Assembly: GCA_964600385.1 (NCBI GenBank)
Contig: CAZRJC010000019.1
Coordinates: 1-35,309, forward strand
Direction of reading: 5' to 3'
Origin: DMER64 sp964600385
Lineage (GTDB): Bacteria > Bacteroidota > Bacteroidia > Bacteroidales > UBA932
Length of the DNA: 35,309 nt
The notes below the pieces were generated by a model. The model ran no database searches and was not told the origin of the DNA. It saw nothing but the letters and a program-made list of their open reading frames with translations. Position 1 is the first letter of the stretch; every line of letters begins with the position of its first letter. Of the stretch, positions 22,629 to 31,368 are shown piece by piece. Both the position numbers and the translations under genes were made by a program.

Positions 22629-24344
22629 TCAGTATCTAGCAAAGAAACCTACAAGATCGTCGTCTGTATTCTGGATGCCCAGAGTGTGGCGAAGACGGGA
22701 TCGGGCTATTTTGGCGCTGTCGGGAGATATGTTGCAGATAGACGCAATGTCCTTTGTGCTCAGGTTGAGCTTAAGGTAGGCACACAGTCGCTGCTCATAT
22801 GGAGTGAGATTGGGATAGTCTTCGCGAAGTCGGTTGTAGAAATCGGGATGTATCTGGACAAAATAGTAGTCGAAGTCCTCAGGTGAATCCAAAGACAGGG
22901 AATGTTCCATCTCATTGATTATTTCTTCCAGACTTTCTTGGGTTTTTCTCTTTCTGGACTTGAGCTCTGTCAACTTGTTTATTATGTCTCTGAGCATTTC
23001 CTTCCGTTGAACCTGAAGCAGCACCTTGGCGGTCATTTCCCGATTCCGCAAATCCAGCTCTTTTGAAAGAGACTCTTCCTGTATTTTTTTGTCCTTGAGA
23101 AGAATATTCTTTCTGTTAAGCAGCAGGAGTACAATAACCACCAGGGAGACCAGGATAATGCCGGCAAAAATGAAGAAAGAGGTCTGTAACCGATGTCTCG
23201 CCTTCACCATCAACATTTCCATCTTTGACTGATCTTCCATTTCCTTGATTTTCTTCTGGAAGATCATCTCATCCAAACGTTCAGAATTACTCTTGTTTTG
23301 CAGGCTGTCGCCAAGTGACATTGCCTGCCGGAGGCATTCATATCCCTCTTTATATTTTTTGTTATTATATAGAGATATTGACTTAAGCATACACCCGTCG
23401 ACCTCATATACAAGGTATTTGTATTCCCTGGATTTTTCCAGAACTTTTTCTGAGTATCTGAGAGCGGAATCGTTATTTCCCATTGATAAATAACAATTTC
23501 CCAATAACAGCAGGGCCTGTGTTTCTAAAGAAGGAGAAGAGTGATTTCCCAGAGAATCCAGACAAGCTTCCAATCTGGACACAGACTCCCCATACTGTCC
23601 AGCCTGTTTATAGGCACTTCCCTGCCATAAAAGAATTTGAGCATGTTCTACAGACGTCGTCGAATAAACACTGGCTGAGTCCAGATAATTCAGTGCCTTT
23701 TCATATTGTTCAAGACATATATGATCGAGACCTATATTTATTAAAATGCGGTATTTATTATGTGTGGTAAGTGCAGGCTCATCAAGGAGTTTCATACTGA
23801 TGTCCAATGCATCGTCATACCGCTCCATAAAAACAAAGAGAGCTGCTATGTTACTTTTCAAAGTAAATTCAAGATGTTTGTCATTAAGCCGCTCGTTAAT
23901 TTCCAGCCCTTCCTGATAGCATTGATATGCCTCGGATGACATTTGCCTGTCCAGATAGTATAATCCCAGAAGACTGTTGGTTCTTATTTTAAGTTTTAGA
24001 TTTTCTTCGCTGTCCCTGAGCATGGATGCCCCTCTTCTGGCCTCGTAAAGGAATGGAAAAGGATCCTCTCCCTTGTTGCCATAGATGGCCATGTACCCAT
24101 AATAATACCTGGAAAGATTCTCCAGATATCTATCATCCAGCAGTTCAGAAAGTTCGGAAATCTCTTTCACATAGGGCCTTGCCTCTTCATATTCTCCGTT
24201 TTGAAAATAATAGGCGACCACCTGCGACAGCGCACTGCTCCTGTCCCTGTCTGCTTTGCTGTTTTTCTCAAGAAGAACGGACAAAGAATCCGGCAGAACG
24301 GGAGAAAAGAAAAGGAAAAAAGTAAGGATTAAAAGACTTCTCAT
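22629..24344 (-). CDS. Membrane-anchored TPR regulator with C-terminal LuxR-like HTH
   Basis: A signal peptide or first anchor (RSLLILTFFLFFSPVLP) is followed by ~350 residues of TPR-type helical repeats, predicted periplasmic, such as EKALNYLDSASVYSTTS and SALRYSEKVLEKS. A transmembrane helix (~390-412: FFIFAGIILVSLVVIVLLLL) and a charged coiled-coil segment come next. The C-terminus is a LuxR/GerE-like HTH: LTPYEQRLCAYLKLNLSTKDIASICNISPDSAKIARSRLRHTLGI, described here by its ends and the core NLSTKDIASICNIS. This layout is common in Bacteroidota. The frame can start at TTG 24350, but ATG 24344 is chosen. It lies 173 bp upstream of the M16 operon on the same strand and could control it. Confidence 0.88.
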   Translation of the reverse strand: MRSLLILTFFLFFSPVLPDSLSVLLEKNSKADRDRSSALSQVVAYYFQNGEYEEARPYVKEISELSELLDDRYLENLSRYYYGYMAIYGNKGEDPFPFLYEARRGASMLRDSEENLKLKIRTNSLLGLYYLDRQMSSEAYQCYQEGLEINERLNDKHLEFTLKSNIAALFVFMERYDDALDISMKLLDEPALTTHNKYRILINIGLDHICLEQYEKALNYLDSASVYSTTSVEHAQILLWQGSAYKQAGQYGESVSRLEACLDSLGNHSSPSLETQALLLLGNCYLSMGNNDSALRYSEKVLEKSREYKYLVYEVDGCMLKSISLYNNKKYKEGYECLRQAMSLGDSLQNKSNSERLDEMIFQKKIKEMEDQSKMEMLMVKARHRLQTSFFIFAGIILVSLVVIVLLLLNRKNILLKDKKIQEESLSKELDLRNREMTAKVLLQVQRKEMLRDIINKLTELKSRKRKTQESLEEIINEMEHSLSLDSPEDFDYYFVQIHPDFYNRLREDYPNLTPYEQRLCAYLKLNLSTKDIASICNISPDSAKIARSRLRHTLGIQNTDDDLVGFFARY

Positions 24345-24354
24345 ACACAACTTT

Positions 24355-24362
24355 CAAAGGTA
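24355..24362 (-). promoter_or_regulatory. -7 promoter element of the TPR/HTH regulator gene
   Basis: The - strand reads TACCTTTG, a perfect TAnnTTTG, ending 11 bp before the ATG at 24344. Transcription would begin only a few nucleotides before the start codon, so the mRNA may be nearly leaderless. Confidence 0.5.
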
Positions 24363-24370
24363 AGACTTTT

Positions 24371-24378
24371 TATCTTTG
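24371..24378 (+). promoter_or_regulatory. -7 promoter element of arsM
   Basis: TATCTTTG is a perfect TAnnTTTG, 17 bp before the ATG at 24396. It is separated by 8 bp from the divergent -7 element at 24355-24362, so polymerase could hardly occupy both at once. No ArsR-type operator was recognised. Confidence 0.55.
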
Positions 24379-24395
24379 TGTAAAAAGTTAATCAT

Positions 24396-25178
24396 ATGCA
24401 AACCGACGAACAAAAGAAAGAAATTGTAAGGCAGAAATACAGTGAAATCGCCTTGCAGAATCCAGCTGATAATACGGCGTCATGTTGTGGTTCCGGCTGT
24501 TGCGGTACGAAAGTATACAATATAATGTCCGAAAAGTATGATAATCTGAAAGGATATAACAAAGAGGCTGATTTAGGTTTGGGATGTGGGTTACCCACGC
24601 AGTTTGCCAAAATCAGGAAAGGTGACACAGTGGTGGATCTGGGCAGCGGTGCGGGAAATGATTGCTTTGTGGCACGCGCAGAAACGGGTGAAAACGGCAA
24701 GGTCATAGGAATAGACTTTACAGAAGCAATGATCCAAAAAGCCCGTGAAAATGCAGGGAAACTGGGTTATCAGAATGTGGAATTCCGTCATGGGGATATT
24801 GAAAACATACCCGTTTCAGCTAATGAAGCAGATGTGGTTGTCAGTAATTGCGTGATGAACCTGGTTCCCGACAAACAAAAAGCTTTCAGAGAAGTGTACA
24901 GGATTTTGAAACCAGGCGGCCATTTCAGCATATCGGACATTGTGCTGATAGGCGAATTACCTGAAAAAATCATGAATGCAGCTGAAATGTATGCCGGTTG
25001 CGTTTCTGGTGCCCTTCAAAAAGATACTTATCTGAATATCATTAGAGCTGCCGGGTTTACCAACATAGCATTGCAAAAGGAAAAAGCCATCATTATTCCT
25101 GATGGCTTATTAAGTAACCGCATGAATGTAGATGATATCATCTTCAGCATTACGGTGTATGCAGAAAAACCGCTATAA
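24396..25178 (+). CDS. arsM: Arsenite S-adenosylmethionine methyltransferase ArsM
   Basis: Cytoplasmic SAM-dependent enzyme that methylates As(III) to methylated arsenicals. The SAM-binding Rossmann fold begins with VVDLGSGAGNDCF (~80-91), then GIDFTEAM and the LKPGGHFSISDI strand. The As(III)-binding cysteines are present: C64 (LGLGCG), C152 (SNCVMN) and C202 (AGCVSG). The 50-residue spacing of the last two equals that of C174 and C224 in the Cyanidioschyzon enzyme. The N-terminal CCGSGCC cluster (C30, C31, C35, C36) is common in bacterial ArsM. The length of 260 is typical. No arsR, arsB/acr3 or arsC gene is adjacent. The stop overlaps by 6 bp the end of the convergent CE15-like gene. Confidence 0.93.
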   Translation: MQTDEQKKEIVRQKYSEIALQNPADNTASCCGSGCCGTKVYNIMSEKYDNLKGYNKEADLGLGCGLPTQFAKIRKGDTVVDLGSGAGNDCFVARAETGENGKVIGIDFTEAMIQKARENAGKLGYQNVEFRHGDIENIPVSANEADVVVSNCVMNLVPDKQKAFREVYRILKPGGHFSISDIVLIGELPEKIMNAAEMYAGCVSGALQKDTYLNIIRAAGFTNIALQKEKAIIIPDGLLSNRMNVDDIIFSITVYAEKPL

Positions 25179-26545
25179 ATAGCGCGCAAAGAAATCTAAA
25201 AAGAAGGGCCAGTTGGGACCGGCTTCATGTCCGCCATGATGTTGCCTGTATGCCAGATCACCGTCCAGCAGACCAAAATCCACCACCGGAAGGATGTCTG
25301 TACTCAGGCTTTTTTACCCAGCAGCTCGTAGACCGGAGATGCCTTTGATGCGGAAATGAACATGCCGGCAATGTCAACCCATTTATCGGCATCGTAACTG
25401 CCCCCCGAAATAAAACAGGGACGCGGGGCACATAACGCTATGAGTTCATGCTGGTCAACAGGAAGGTCATCCTCGGTAAGCGGATCGGCCCCGTATTTTA
25501 TGAAGCTTCCGGACATCCAGTGGTATTCTCCGTCCGAGGCGAGGTTGCCGAGGCTTTCCCCGCAGTTCCTTCGCCATCCGGCCGCTCCGCCCTTTCCGGA
25601 GGAGCAGATAAAGCCGGTGGCAATCCTTTCGTCGAATGCCATAGCCACGAGTGCCGCCTTGCCGTATCTCGATACTCCTTCGACTGCCACTTTTGTAGCA
25701 TCGAACAGCTCGTTTGTCTGGAAATAATCAATCATTTCAGAAGCACCCCACCCCCAGGCCCTGAGCGATCCCCAGTCTGTGGGTTTGCGGTACTCTCCCT
25801 TGTTGCATAATCCGATGATACCCTGAGTAAGACCGTAGCCTCCGTCGGCCTGTACCGAGCCGGGAACAATCTGTGCTGCAGCCCAGCCGCGTTCCACAAC
25901 CTGTTGCTGCCATGGCTTTCCTTCTCCGAACGGATGGCGGGGATCAGTCATCATCCATGAGAATTCAAGTATCACCGGCATGTTTTTCAGGCCATTGTCC
26001 GGCCATATGATCTGTGCCTGAATTTCTACCGAAATTTCCGGGTACGACGAGTTATCCACCACACCCAGCAACTGACGTATGACTACCGGAGTACCTCCAA
26101 GACTGGCTTTCTCCTCCTTAACAATTTGCCAATCGACTGCAGGAACGTTATCCGGAATACGTCCGTAAATTTCGTCTTCAAATGTCTTTACTAGTTCGGG
26201 ACGTCTGATCTTGTTCCACATGTCGGCATCCTTCACCTTCTTTCCGTCAAACGTGGTAAGAGCAGAAGGATAGAAACAATACGGATTTGCCTTGAGTTCA
26301 TCGTAGTTAGGCTGCCTTGACGGATCCGTGGCATTGGGATCGCGTCCGGGACGTACTGACTTGATGCCCAGCTGACTCATCATATTGGCATGGTCTGCCA
26401 CCGTGATTTTATTCAGACTGTCCATCACCCTCATCAGGCTGTCTCTGTTGACATTCCTGCCATTGAAAAACTGTCCGGAACATGTTTCCGGAACCATTAC
26501 GGCAAATAGTAGAAATAAGGCGAAAGCACAGGTCTTATTATTCAT
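25173..26545 (-). CDS. CE15-like glucuronoyl/acetyl esterase, frameshifted near the 3' end
   Basis: Predicted secreted alpha/beta hydrolase acting on xylan side groups, family CE15-like. The uninterrupted frame stops at 25304 after YELLGKKA (413 residues). The signal peptide ends near TCSGQ. Family features are TTFDGKKVKDADMWNKIRRPE, EIYGRIP and the nucleophile motif VEGVSRYGKAAL with Ser292. Directly after A6 (T at 25310-25315 on the + strand), the -1 frame continues LSTDILPVVDFGLLDG, then LAYRQHHGGHEAGPNWP, to a TAG at 25173-25175. That is the conserved C-terminus of this family and probably includes the catalytic His. Thus one base appears lost, or the ribosome slips -1 at A AAA AAG. Last gene of the arabinoxylan operon, 5 bp after the carboxylesterase gene. 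Confidence 0.82.
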
Positions 26546-26550
26546 AAAAG

Positions 26551-27966
26551 TTATTGTTGTATGGGATCACCCATTTCTGAGTTTTCCATATCGTTTTCAT
26601 CGAGTTTGAAAAGCATGAATTTTGGAGTTTCTTTCGTATACGGAGTCCATTCACCGCCGGTCTGACCATTCGGATCACCGAATTTAACAAAGTTCGACCA
26701 TGAAGTCAGCATCACCTCGGAAAGATTCCAGTCACCCTCTGTCCACGGCCTCCAGCTGTTTTTGAAAGATTGGAATACATACCAGAGATCGGAAGAATGG
26801 AATGCGCCTTTAAGCACGTTTTCCCTGCCGTCTGTAGGCAGAGGACGAGCGAACTGATATGCATAGGCCTTATCCCCTGTCGCTTCTCTGTTCAGGCAAA
26901 AATTCATAATTCCCGGAGCCATGTTGCCTGCGTCGTTCAGGGTGAAGCCAATCATGTAAGGAACATTTGCGAGGGTATTGTTGACAGCGGCATCGTCAAA
27001 GCTCTCTTTCAGAACATATCCGTCCACAAGAGGAGACATCATGCCGGACATCCAGGTCCTGTTACCGGTAACAGATTGATAAATGGTTCCCAGAGAAAAA
27101 ACAACTTCGGTAGAAGCAGCACGCATTTTTTCAAGGCTTGTCAGACCTGCCCAGTCCATTACTTCTTTTGTCTGCTGAGCCGATTCTTCCAGCGTCAGAG
27201 GCGCAAAGGCAGGCATGCCGCCCAAACCGCTTGCGCTCATGATGATCGCTTTGTTGAAAAGACCACGTGCAAGCGGAGATGCGCACAGAGTCTTCGTGCT
27301 GCGTCCTCCGGCACTTTGTCCGAAAATGGTGACATTATCGGGGTCTCCTCCGAATTGGGCTATGTTATTCTTCACCCATTTAAGGGCCTCAATCTGGTCA
27401 AGTATGCCATAGTTCCCCGAGACGTTGTTCGGACTTTCAGCACTAAGCTCGGGATGGGTCAGGAAACCGAAAACGCCAACGCGATAGTTGAAAGTGACGA
27501 GAACCACTTCTTTGTTGGCCCAGGCTTCTCCGTCAAATTCGGGTTCGGAACCCCACCCTTCTCTTAATCCGCCACCGAATATCCACAGTGCCACGGGAAG
27601 CTTCCGTTCTGTTTGTCCTGGCGCTGTTGTCCAGACATTCAGGTAGAGGCAGTCCTCGCTATAGGCCGATTCTTTTCCATACCCCCACTCCGTCGTGTAA
27701 CCGCCGGGATAATGCACCACCTGAAAAGGCGGATGTCCGAATGTATCGGCGATCTTTACCCCTTCCCAGGGAATTACCGGCTGAGGAGCCTTCCAGCGGA
27801 GCTCTTTGATGGGAGGTGCAGCGTAAGGTATGCCGCGATAAACATATACACCTTTTGTGTCGGTTATGACACCCCGGACTTTTCCACCTTCGATGGATAG
27901 TACAGGATTATTATCCCCGCAACTTAACAGAAGCAGGGATAATGCAAAAAACAAATATTTTTTCAT
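26551..27966 (-). CDS. Type-B carboxylesterase, lipoprotein
   Basis: Predicted exported carboxylesterase (COesterase, PF00135-type) hydrolysing short acyl or aryl esters. The lipoprotein signal ends LLLLSC with Cys16. Motifs in order: GVYVYRGIPYAAPP, SEDCLYLNVW (second signature), WIFGGGLREG oxyanion loop, and the nucleophile elbow GQSAGG with Ser218. A catalytic His candidate is in GAFHSSDLWYVF, and FVKFGDPN is the usual C-terminal piece. At 471 residues it is somewhat shorter than the usual 500-550. Eight bp separate it from the GH43 gene and 5 bp from the CE15-like gene. In this operon it probably removes acetyl or hydroxycinnamoyl groups; the true substrate is not visible. Confidence 0.9.
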   Translation of the reverse strand: MKKYLFFALSLLLLSCGDNNPVLSIEGGKVRGVITDTKGVYVYRGIPYAAPPIKELRWKAPQPVIPWEGVKIADTFGHPPFQVVHYPGGYTTEWGYGKESAYSEDCLYLNVWTTAPGQTERKLPVALWIFGGGLREGWGSEPEFDGEAWANKEVVLVTFNYRVGVFGFLTHPELSAESPNNVSGNYGILDQIEALKWVKNNIAQFGGDPDNVTIFGQSAGGRSTKTLCASPLARGLFNKAIIMSASGLGGMPAFAPLTLEESAQQTKEVMDWAGLTSLEKMRAASTEVVFSLGTIYQSVTGNRTWMSGMMSPLVDGYVLKESFDDAAVNNTLANVPYMIGFTLNDAGNMAPGIMNFCLNREATGDKAYAYQFARPLPTDGRENVLKGAFHSSDLWYVFQSFKNSWRPWTEGDWNLSEVMLTSWSNFVKFGDPNGQTGGEWTPYTKETPKFMLFKLDENDMENSEMGDPIQQ

Positions 27967-27974
27967 AGTGATGT

Positions 27975-29312
27975 CTACTTAGTAAACCTGAGCCAGTCCA
28001 GCTGGATTTCATTTTCACTTGCTGACCTTAAAGTCAGATGATGAATACCTTTTTTAATTCCTTTAACACGGACCGTAATTTCTGTCCAGTCGGACGATTC
28101 CGGTACCGTTATCTTAGTGGCCTTCTTCTTGCCGCTTTGTAAAAGCAGCGTGCCTCCCTGAGGCGCCTTAACTCGCAGGACAGCATTCCGGCAGTCTCCG
28201 TCGAATTGAACGGTGTTGTAACTTACCCAGGCATCAGAAGCGCTGAAAATGGTCTTCCATCCGGCAAAGTAATTGGCAGTATCCAAATAGTCAATGGCCG
28301 CACCCGATGCACTGATTTCTGAATAACGGTCCATCTGGATGTCGCTCTTTGCCCTGGAGATTCCTATGCCGCGCAGGGTCGGTTTCACCATTCTGATGGT
28401 CCCGTCCGGTTCAAAGAAGAGGCTGTCTGCACATACCGACCGGTTCTTGTCAAAAGACGGAGAATAGTCGTTATGGTGATAGAAGATGTACCACTGATCC
28501 TTGAACTGAACTACGGAATGGTGGTTGGTCCAGCATTTGTTTGGCCACTCTTCAAAGAATACCCCCTTGAACTCATAAGGACCGTAAATGTTGTCTGACA
28601 TTGAATAGGCAAGCACTTCGGTATCCTTGCGGGCCCAAGGGAAGGTCATGTAATAGTGTCCGTTGGCCTTGAACAGATAAGGACCTTCAATCAGCCCCGG
28701 GGAGGGAAGATTACCTACGGCTGTCGGCTTTTCAGCCAGTTGGGACCAGTCATCATTGAGCTTTGCGATATTGATGCCTCTGGCGGGCCACACCAGGTAA
28801 CCCTGACCATCGTCATCTACAAAGATACACGGATCTATCCCGAACACCCCTTCAACAGGCATTTCCCTGGGAATATAAGGTCCCTCGGGCTTGTCTGCTA
28901 TGGCAACGCCAACGCGGAAAGGACTGAATTTCCCGGCCTGGCCGTCGCTCTTCATGAAATCGGGGAAAAAGAAATGAAATTTCCCGTTATGTACGGCACA
29001 GTCCGGAGCCCACATGGAATAGCCCTTGGGATTTCCCCAGGGAACATCTTTCTGATCCAGGATCACTCCGTGGTCGGTCCAGTCTGTAAGATTCTCCGAT
29101 GAAAAAACGTGGTAGTCCTGCATGCAGAACCAGTCTTTCCGGGCAAAATCTTCAGGTGCCGGTATGTCATGCGAAGGGAACAGATAAACTCTGTTCCCTA
29201 TCACAAGCGCAGAAGGATCGGCCGTGAATTGATCCCTGATTATTGGGTTCTGGCCGGAAGCCATTGTTGCAAAAAGCAGCAAAGTGGCTGATAATGCAGT
29301 TATTCTGAGCAT
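27975..29312 (-). CDS. GH43-family glycosidase with C-terminal CBM6-like module
   Basis: Predicted secreted five-bladed beta-propeller enzyme releasing arabinose or xylose from arabinoxylan pieces. The signal peptide ends ATMASGQ. The three GH43 acidic residues are visible: D32 (FTADPSAL, base), D160 (GIDPCIFVDDDG, pKa modulator) and E209 (LIEGPYLFK, acid). Propeller repeats include YSMWAPDCAVHNGKFHFFFPDF and NHHSVVQFKDQWYIFYHHND. Residues ~330-445 form a beta-sandwich reading as CBM6-like (ASGAAIDYLDTANYF..., LRSASENEIQLDWLRF). Its ATG lies inside the last codons of the upstream esterase gene (13-bp overlap), implying translational coupling. The subfamily cannot be fixed by eye; arabinofuranosidase or beta-xylosidase are the best options. 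Confidence 0.9.
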   Translation of the reverse strand: MLRITALSATLLLFATMASGQNPIIRDQFTADPSALVIGNRVYLFPSHDIPAPEDFARKDWFCMQDYHVFSSENLTDWTDHGVILDQKDVPWGNPKGYSMWAPDCAVHNGKFHFFFPDFMKSDGQAGKFSPFRVGVAIADKPEGPYIPREMPVEGVFGIDPCIFVDDDGQGYLVWPARGINIAKLNDDWSQLAEKPTAVGNLPSPGLIEGPYLFKANGHYYMTFPWARKDTEVLAYSMSDNIYGPYEFKGVFFEEWPNKCWTNHHSVVQFKDQWYIFYHHNDYSPSFDKNRSVCADSLFFEPDGTIRMVKPTLRGIGISRAKSDIQMDRYSEISASGAAIDYLDTANYFAGWKTIFSASDAWVSYNTVQFDGDCRNAVLRVKAPQGGTLLLQSGKKKATKITVPESSDWTEITVRVKGIKKGIHHLTLRSASENEIQLDWLRFTK

Positions 29313-30235
29313 AAATGTTGCTTAAAAAATTCGGTCATGTTATTAAAATACTGAGTGTCAAAGCAGCCCGGACCATGTCCGCCACCGGGAACAGAGATAA
29401 AAGTGGCTTTTACTCCGGCACTGTCATAAGCGTTTTTAAGGTTCACGCTTTGGCAGTGAGGCACCACATTATCTGCATCTCCATGAATGATGAGGATTTC
29501 CGGATCACTGTTATCCACAAAGTTAACCGGACTGATGACCTTGACCCAATCGGGTTCATCACGCGGGTCTTTCTTCCCTATCAGTACTGCTTCCGGTGAA
29601 GTGGCATCGTTAGGCGCCTCGCATTTTGACATACGGGCCATGTCCACAGGGCCGAACCAGTCTACCACGGCATCTACATTACTGCTGGTGGACAGATAAT
29701 TGCCCACAGAACCTTCAATGTCTACTGTAATGTCACCCGATGTAAGTGTCTTTACACCGTTCGTCACACCGGCAAAAGCAGAAAGATGCCCGCCGGACGA
29801 GAATCCTGTTATGCCAATGGCAGAGGGATCAATGTTATACCGGGCAGCATTTGCGCGAACATAGCGGATAGCTGCTTTTACATCCTGAATTTGTGCAGGC
29901 CAGACAGCTTCCATGCTGGAGCGGTGATTGATTGAGATGACAGCAAAGCCTTCTTTCAGAAGCGGCGTGCCTATAGAGGCAGAAGCCATGGTCTTTGCGT
30001 TATTGGAGAACCAGGCGCTGCCATAAATGATTACTACCGCTTTATAGGTGGCTTTTTGCTCTTTTGGCAAATAGATATCCAGATTGTGGCTCTCCTGGCT
30101 GTCAGAAGCGTAATTTACATTCGTCCAACAGGTTGAATAAGAATCTTCAGCCGGTCCGCTTGGCATTTGGAAATTCTGTGCCACAGCTGTTGCAGGGCAC
30201 AGAAATAAGACTAATGTAAATAATAGATTTTTCAT
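29300..30235 (-). CDS. Secreted alpha/beta-hydrolase esterase (BD-FAE / hormone-sensitive-lipase-like)
   Basis: Predicted exported esterase, related to the bifunctional feruloyl/acetyl-xylan esterases of gut Bacteroidota. The signal peptide ends ATAVAQ. Features are LDIYLP...AVVIIYGSAWF (oxyanion side), INHRSSMEAVWPAQIQDVKAAIRYV, nucleophile elbow GFSSGGH with Ser146, the acid region ILIIHGDADNVVPH and the His region GGGHGPGCF. The length of 311 is usual. It follows the CE1 gene by 9 bp and overlaps the GH43 start by 13 bp. Feruloyl or acetyl substrates are suggested by neighbours, not proven. Confidence 0.87.
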   Translation of the reverse strand: MKNLLFTLVLFLCPATAVAQNFQMPSGPAEDSYSTCWTNVNYASDSQESHNLDIYLPKEQKATYKAVVIIYGSAWFSNNAKTMASASIGTPLLKEGFAVISINHRSSMEAVWPAQIQDVKAAIRYVRANAARYNIDPSAIGITGFSSGGHLSAFAGVTNGVKTLTSGDITVDIEGSVGNYLSTSSNVDAVVDWFGPVDMARMSKCEAPNDATSPEAVLIGKKDPRDEPDWVKVISPVNFVDNSDPEILIIHGDADNVVPHCQSVNLKNAYDSAGVKATFISVPGGGHGPGCFDTQYFNNMTEFFKQHLCSE

Positions 30236-30244
30236 GATTAGATA

Positions 30245-31363
30245 CTATTTAAAAAGCAGTGGAGCCACTTGATACAAACTTCTTCTCCACGAAAGGAATT
30301 CATGTGCCGTGTTTTCAGAGATATACCCTACTGCATTGAATCCTGCATTTTTAAGTTCTTCAGTTGCTTTCTTTATTCCATCGGGATTTTCTCTGCTGCC
30401 GCAACTTAAAAAGATGAGTTTCACCTGTGATTTATCCTTTATGTCGCTCGGAGCATAAACACCTCCGCTTAACAAGGCATAATGAGAAAATACTTCGGGA
30501 CGGTTAAGGGTAATCATTTTGGTTTCCATGCCGCCCATTGAAAGTCCGGCCATTGCACGGTTGTCTTTATTGGCAAGGGTGCTGAAATTCTTGTCGATAT
30601 AAGGGATCAGTTCGTCTACGAGTACCGTCTGGAACGGTTTTATATCAAAGTTCCTGAGTCCGCTGCCAAATTTTATCTCGTTGGTCATCCCGTAAGTCAT
30701 GACTATGAGGAACGGTTCTATTTTTCCATCGGCAATCAAATTGTCCATGATAAGATTGGCGTGTCCCTGAACAGACCATGCTGTTTCATCTTCACCCCAG
30801 CCATGTTGCAGATACAGGACCGGATATTTTTTGTTTTCGTCTTTTCCATAGCAAGGAGGAGTATAGACAAAAGCACGGCGAACAGATTGGGTGCTTTCAG
30901 AATAGAAGAGTACTTGTTGTACTTTTCCGTGAGGAACGTTCTTAAGAGCATAAAAGTCCTGATCGTGAGCAGGAATCTCTATCCCGCTTTCCCAACGTAT
31001 TGAACCATAAAAATTCTGTGTTCCCGGGTCGTTAAAAACGCCGCCGTCTACTGTAAGGTGATAATAATGGAATCCTTCATCGAGCGGTCCTGCAGTAGTT
31101 CCCATCCAGGAGCCGTCTTCTGCTTTTTCCAGCACGGTACCGCCACGACCACCCAGGCCCAGGCTAACGCTTACGGCTTTGGCATCGGGAGCTTCCACGC
31201 GGAATCTGGCATATCCCTGGGAATTAACCATCGGATACTCTTTTCCGGGCTGATTAAGTGTTGAAGGTTTAAAGTCTTCTTTGATTTCTGTGGTGTTCTC
31301 CTGGGAATAACCCAAATTGACCATTAATAAAACGGCACTGAACAGTAAAGCTATTTTTTTCAT
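30245..31363 (-). CDS. CE1-type esterase (feruloyl/acetyl xylan esterase), paralog 1
   Basis: Predicted secreted esterase that cuts ferulate or acetyl groups from arabinoxylan. The signal peptide ends NLGYSQ. Residues ~28-130 are an immunoglobulin-like domain of the N-terminal CBM48/E-set type (EYPMVNSQGYARFRVEAPDAKAV...). The esterase domain (~140-372) has HGKVQQVLFYS, YPVLYLQHGWGEDETAW, nucleophile elbow AGLSMGG with Ser275 and His in ENTAHEFLSWRR. It is a close neighbour and relative of the next gene (31369-32529), sharing EDFKPS-LNQPGKEYPMVNS, FYG and DFYALKNVPHG; a tandem duplication is inferred. The gap to that gene is 5 bp. Confidence 0.92.
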   Translation of the reverse strand: MKKIALLFSAVLLMVNLGYSQENTTEIKEDFKPSTLNQPGKEYPMVNSQGYARFRVEAPDAKAVSVSLGLGGRGGTVLEKAEDGSWMGTTAGPLDEGFHYYHLTVDGGVFNDPGTQNFYGSIRWESGIEIPAHDQDFYALKNVPHGKVQQVLFYSESTQSVRRAFVYTPPCYGKDENKKYPVLYLQHGWGEDETAWSVQGHANLIMDNLIADGKIEPFLIVMTYGMTNEIKFGSGLRNFDIKPFQTVLVDELIPYIDKNFSTLANKDNRAMAGLSMGGMETKMITLNRPEVFSHYALLSGGVYAPSDIKDKSQVKLIFLSCGSRENPDGIKKATEELKNAGFNAVGYISENTAHEFLSWRRSLYQVAPLLFK

Positions 31364-31368
31364 ATTGG

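Noticed and set aside
26770..27567. 265-codon + strand frame
   Set aside because: Lies wholly antisense to the well-supported type-B carboxylesterase; Cys/His/Arg-rich shadow translation.
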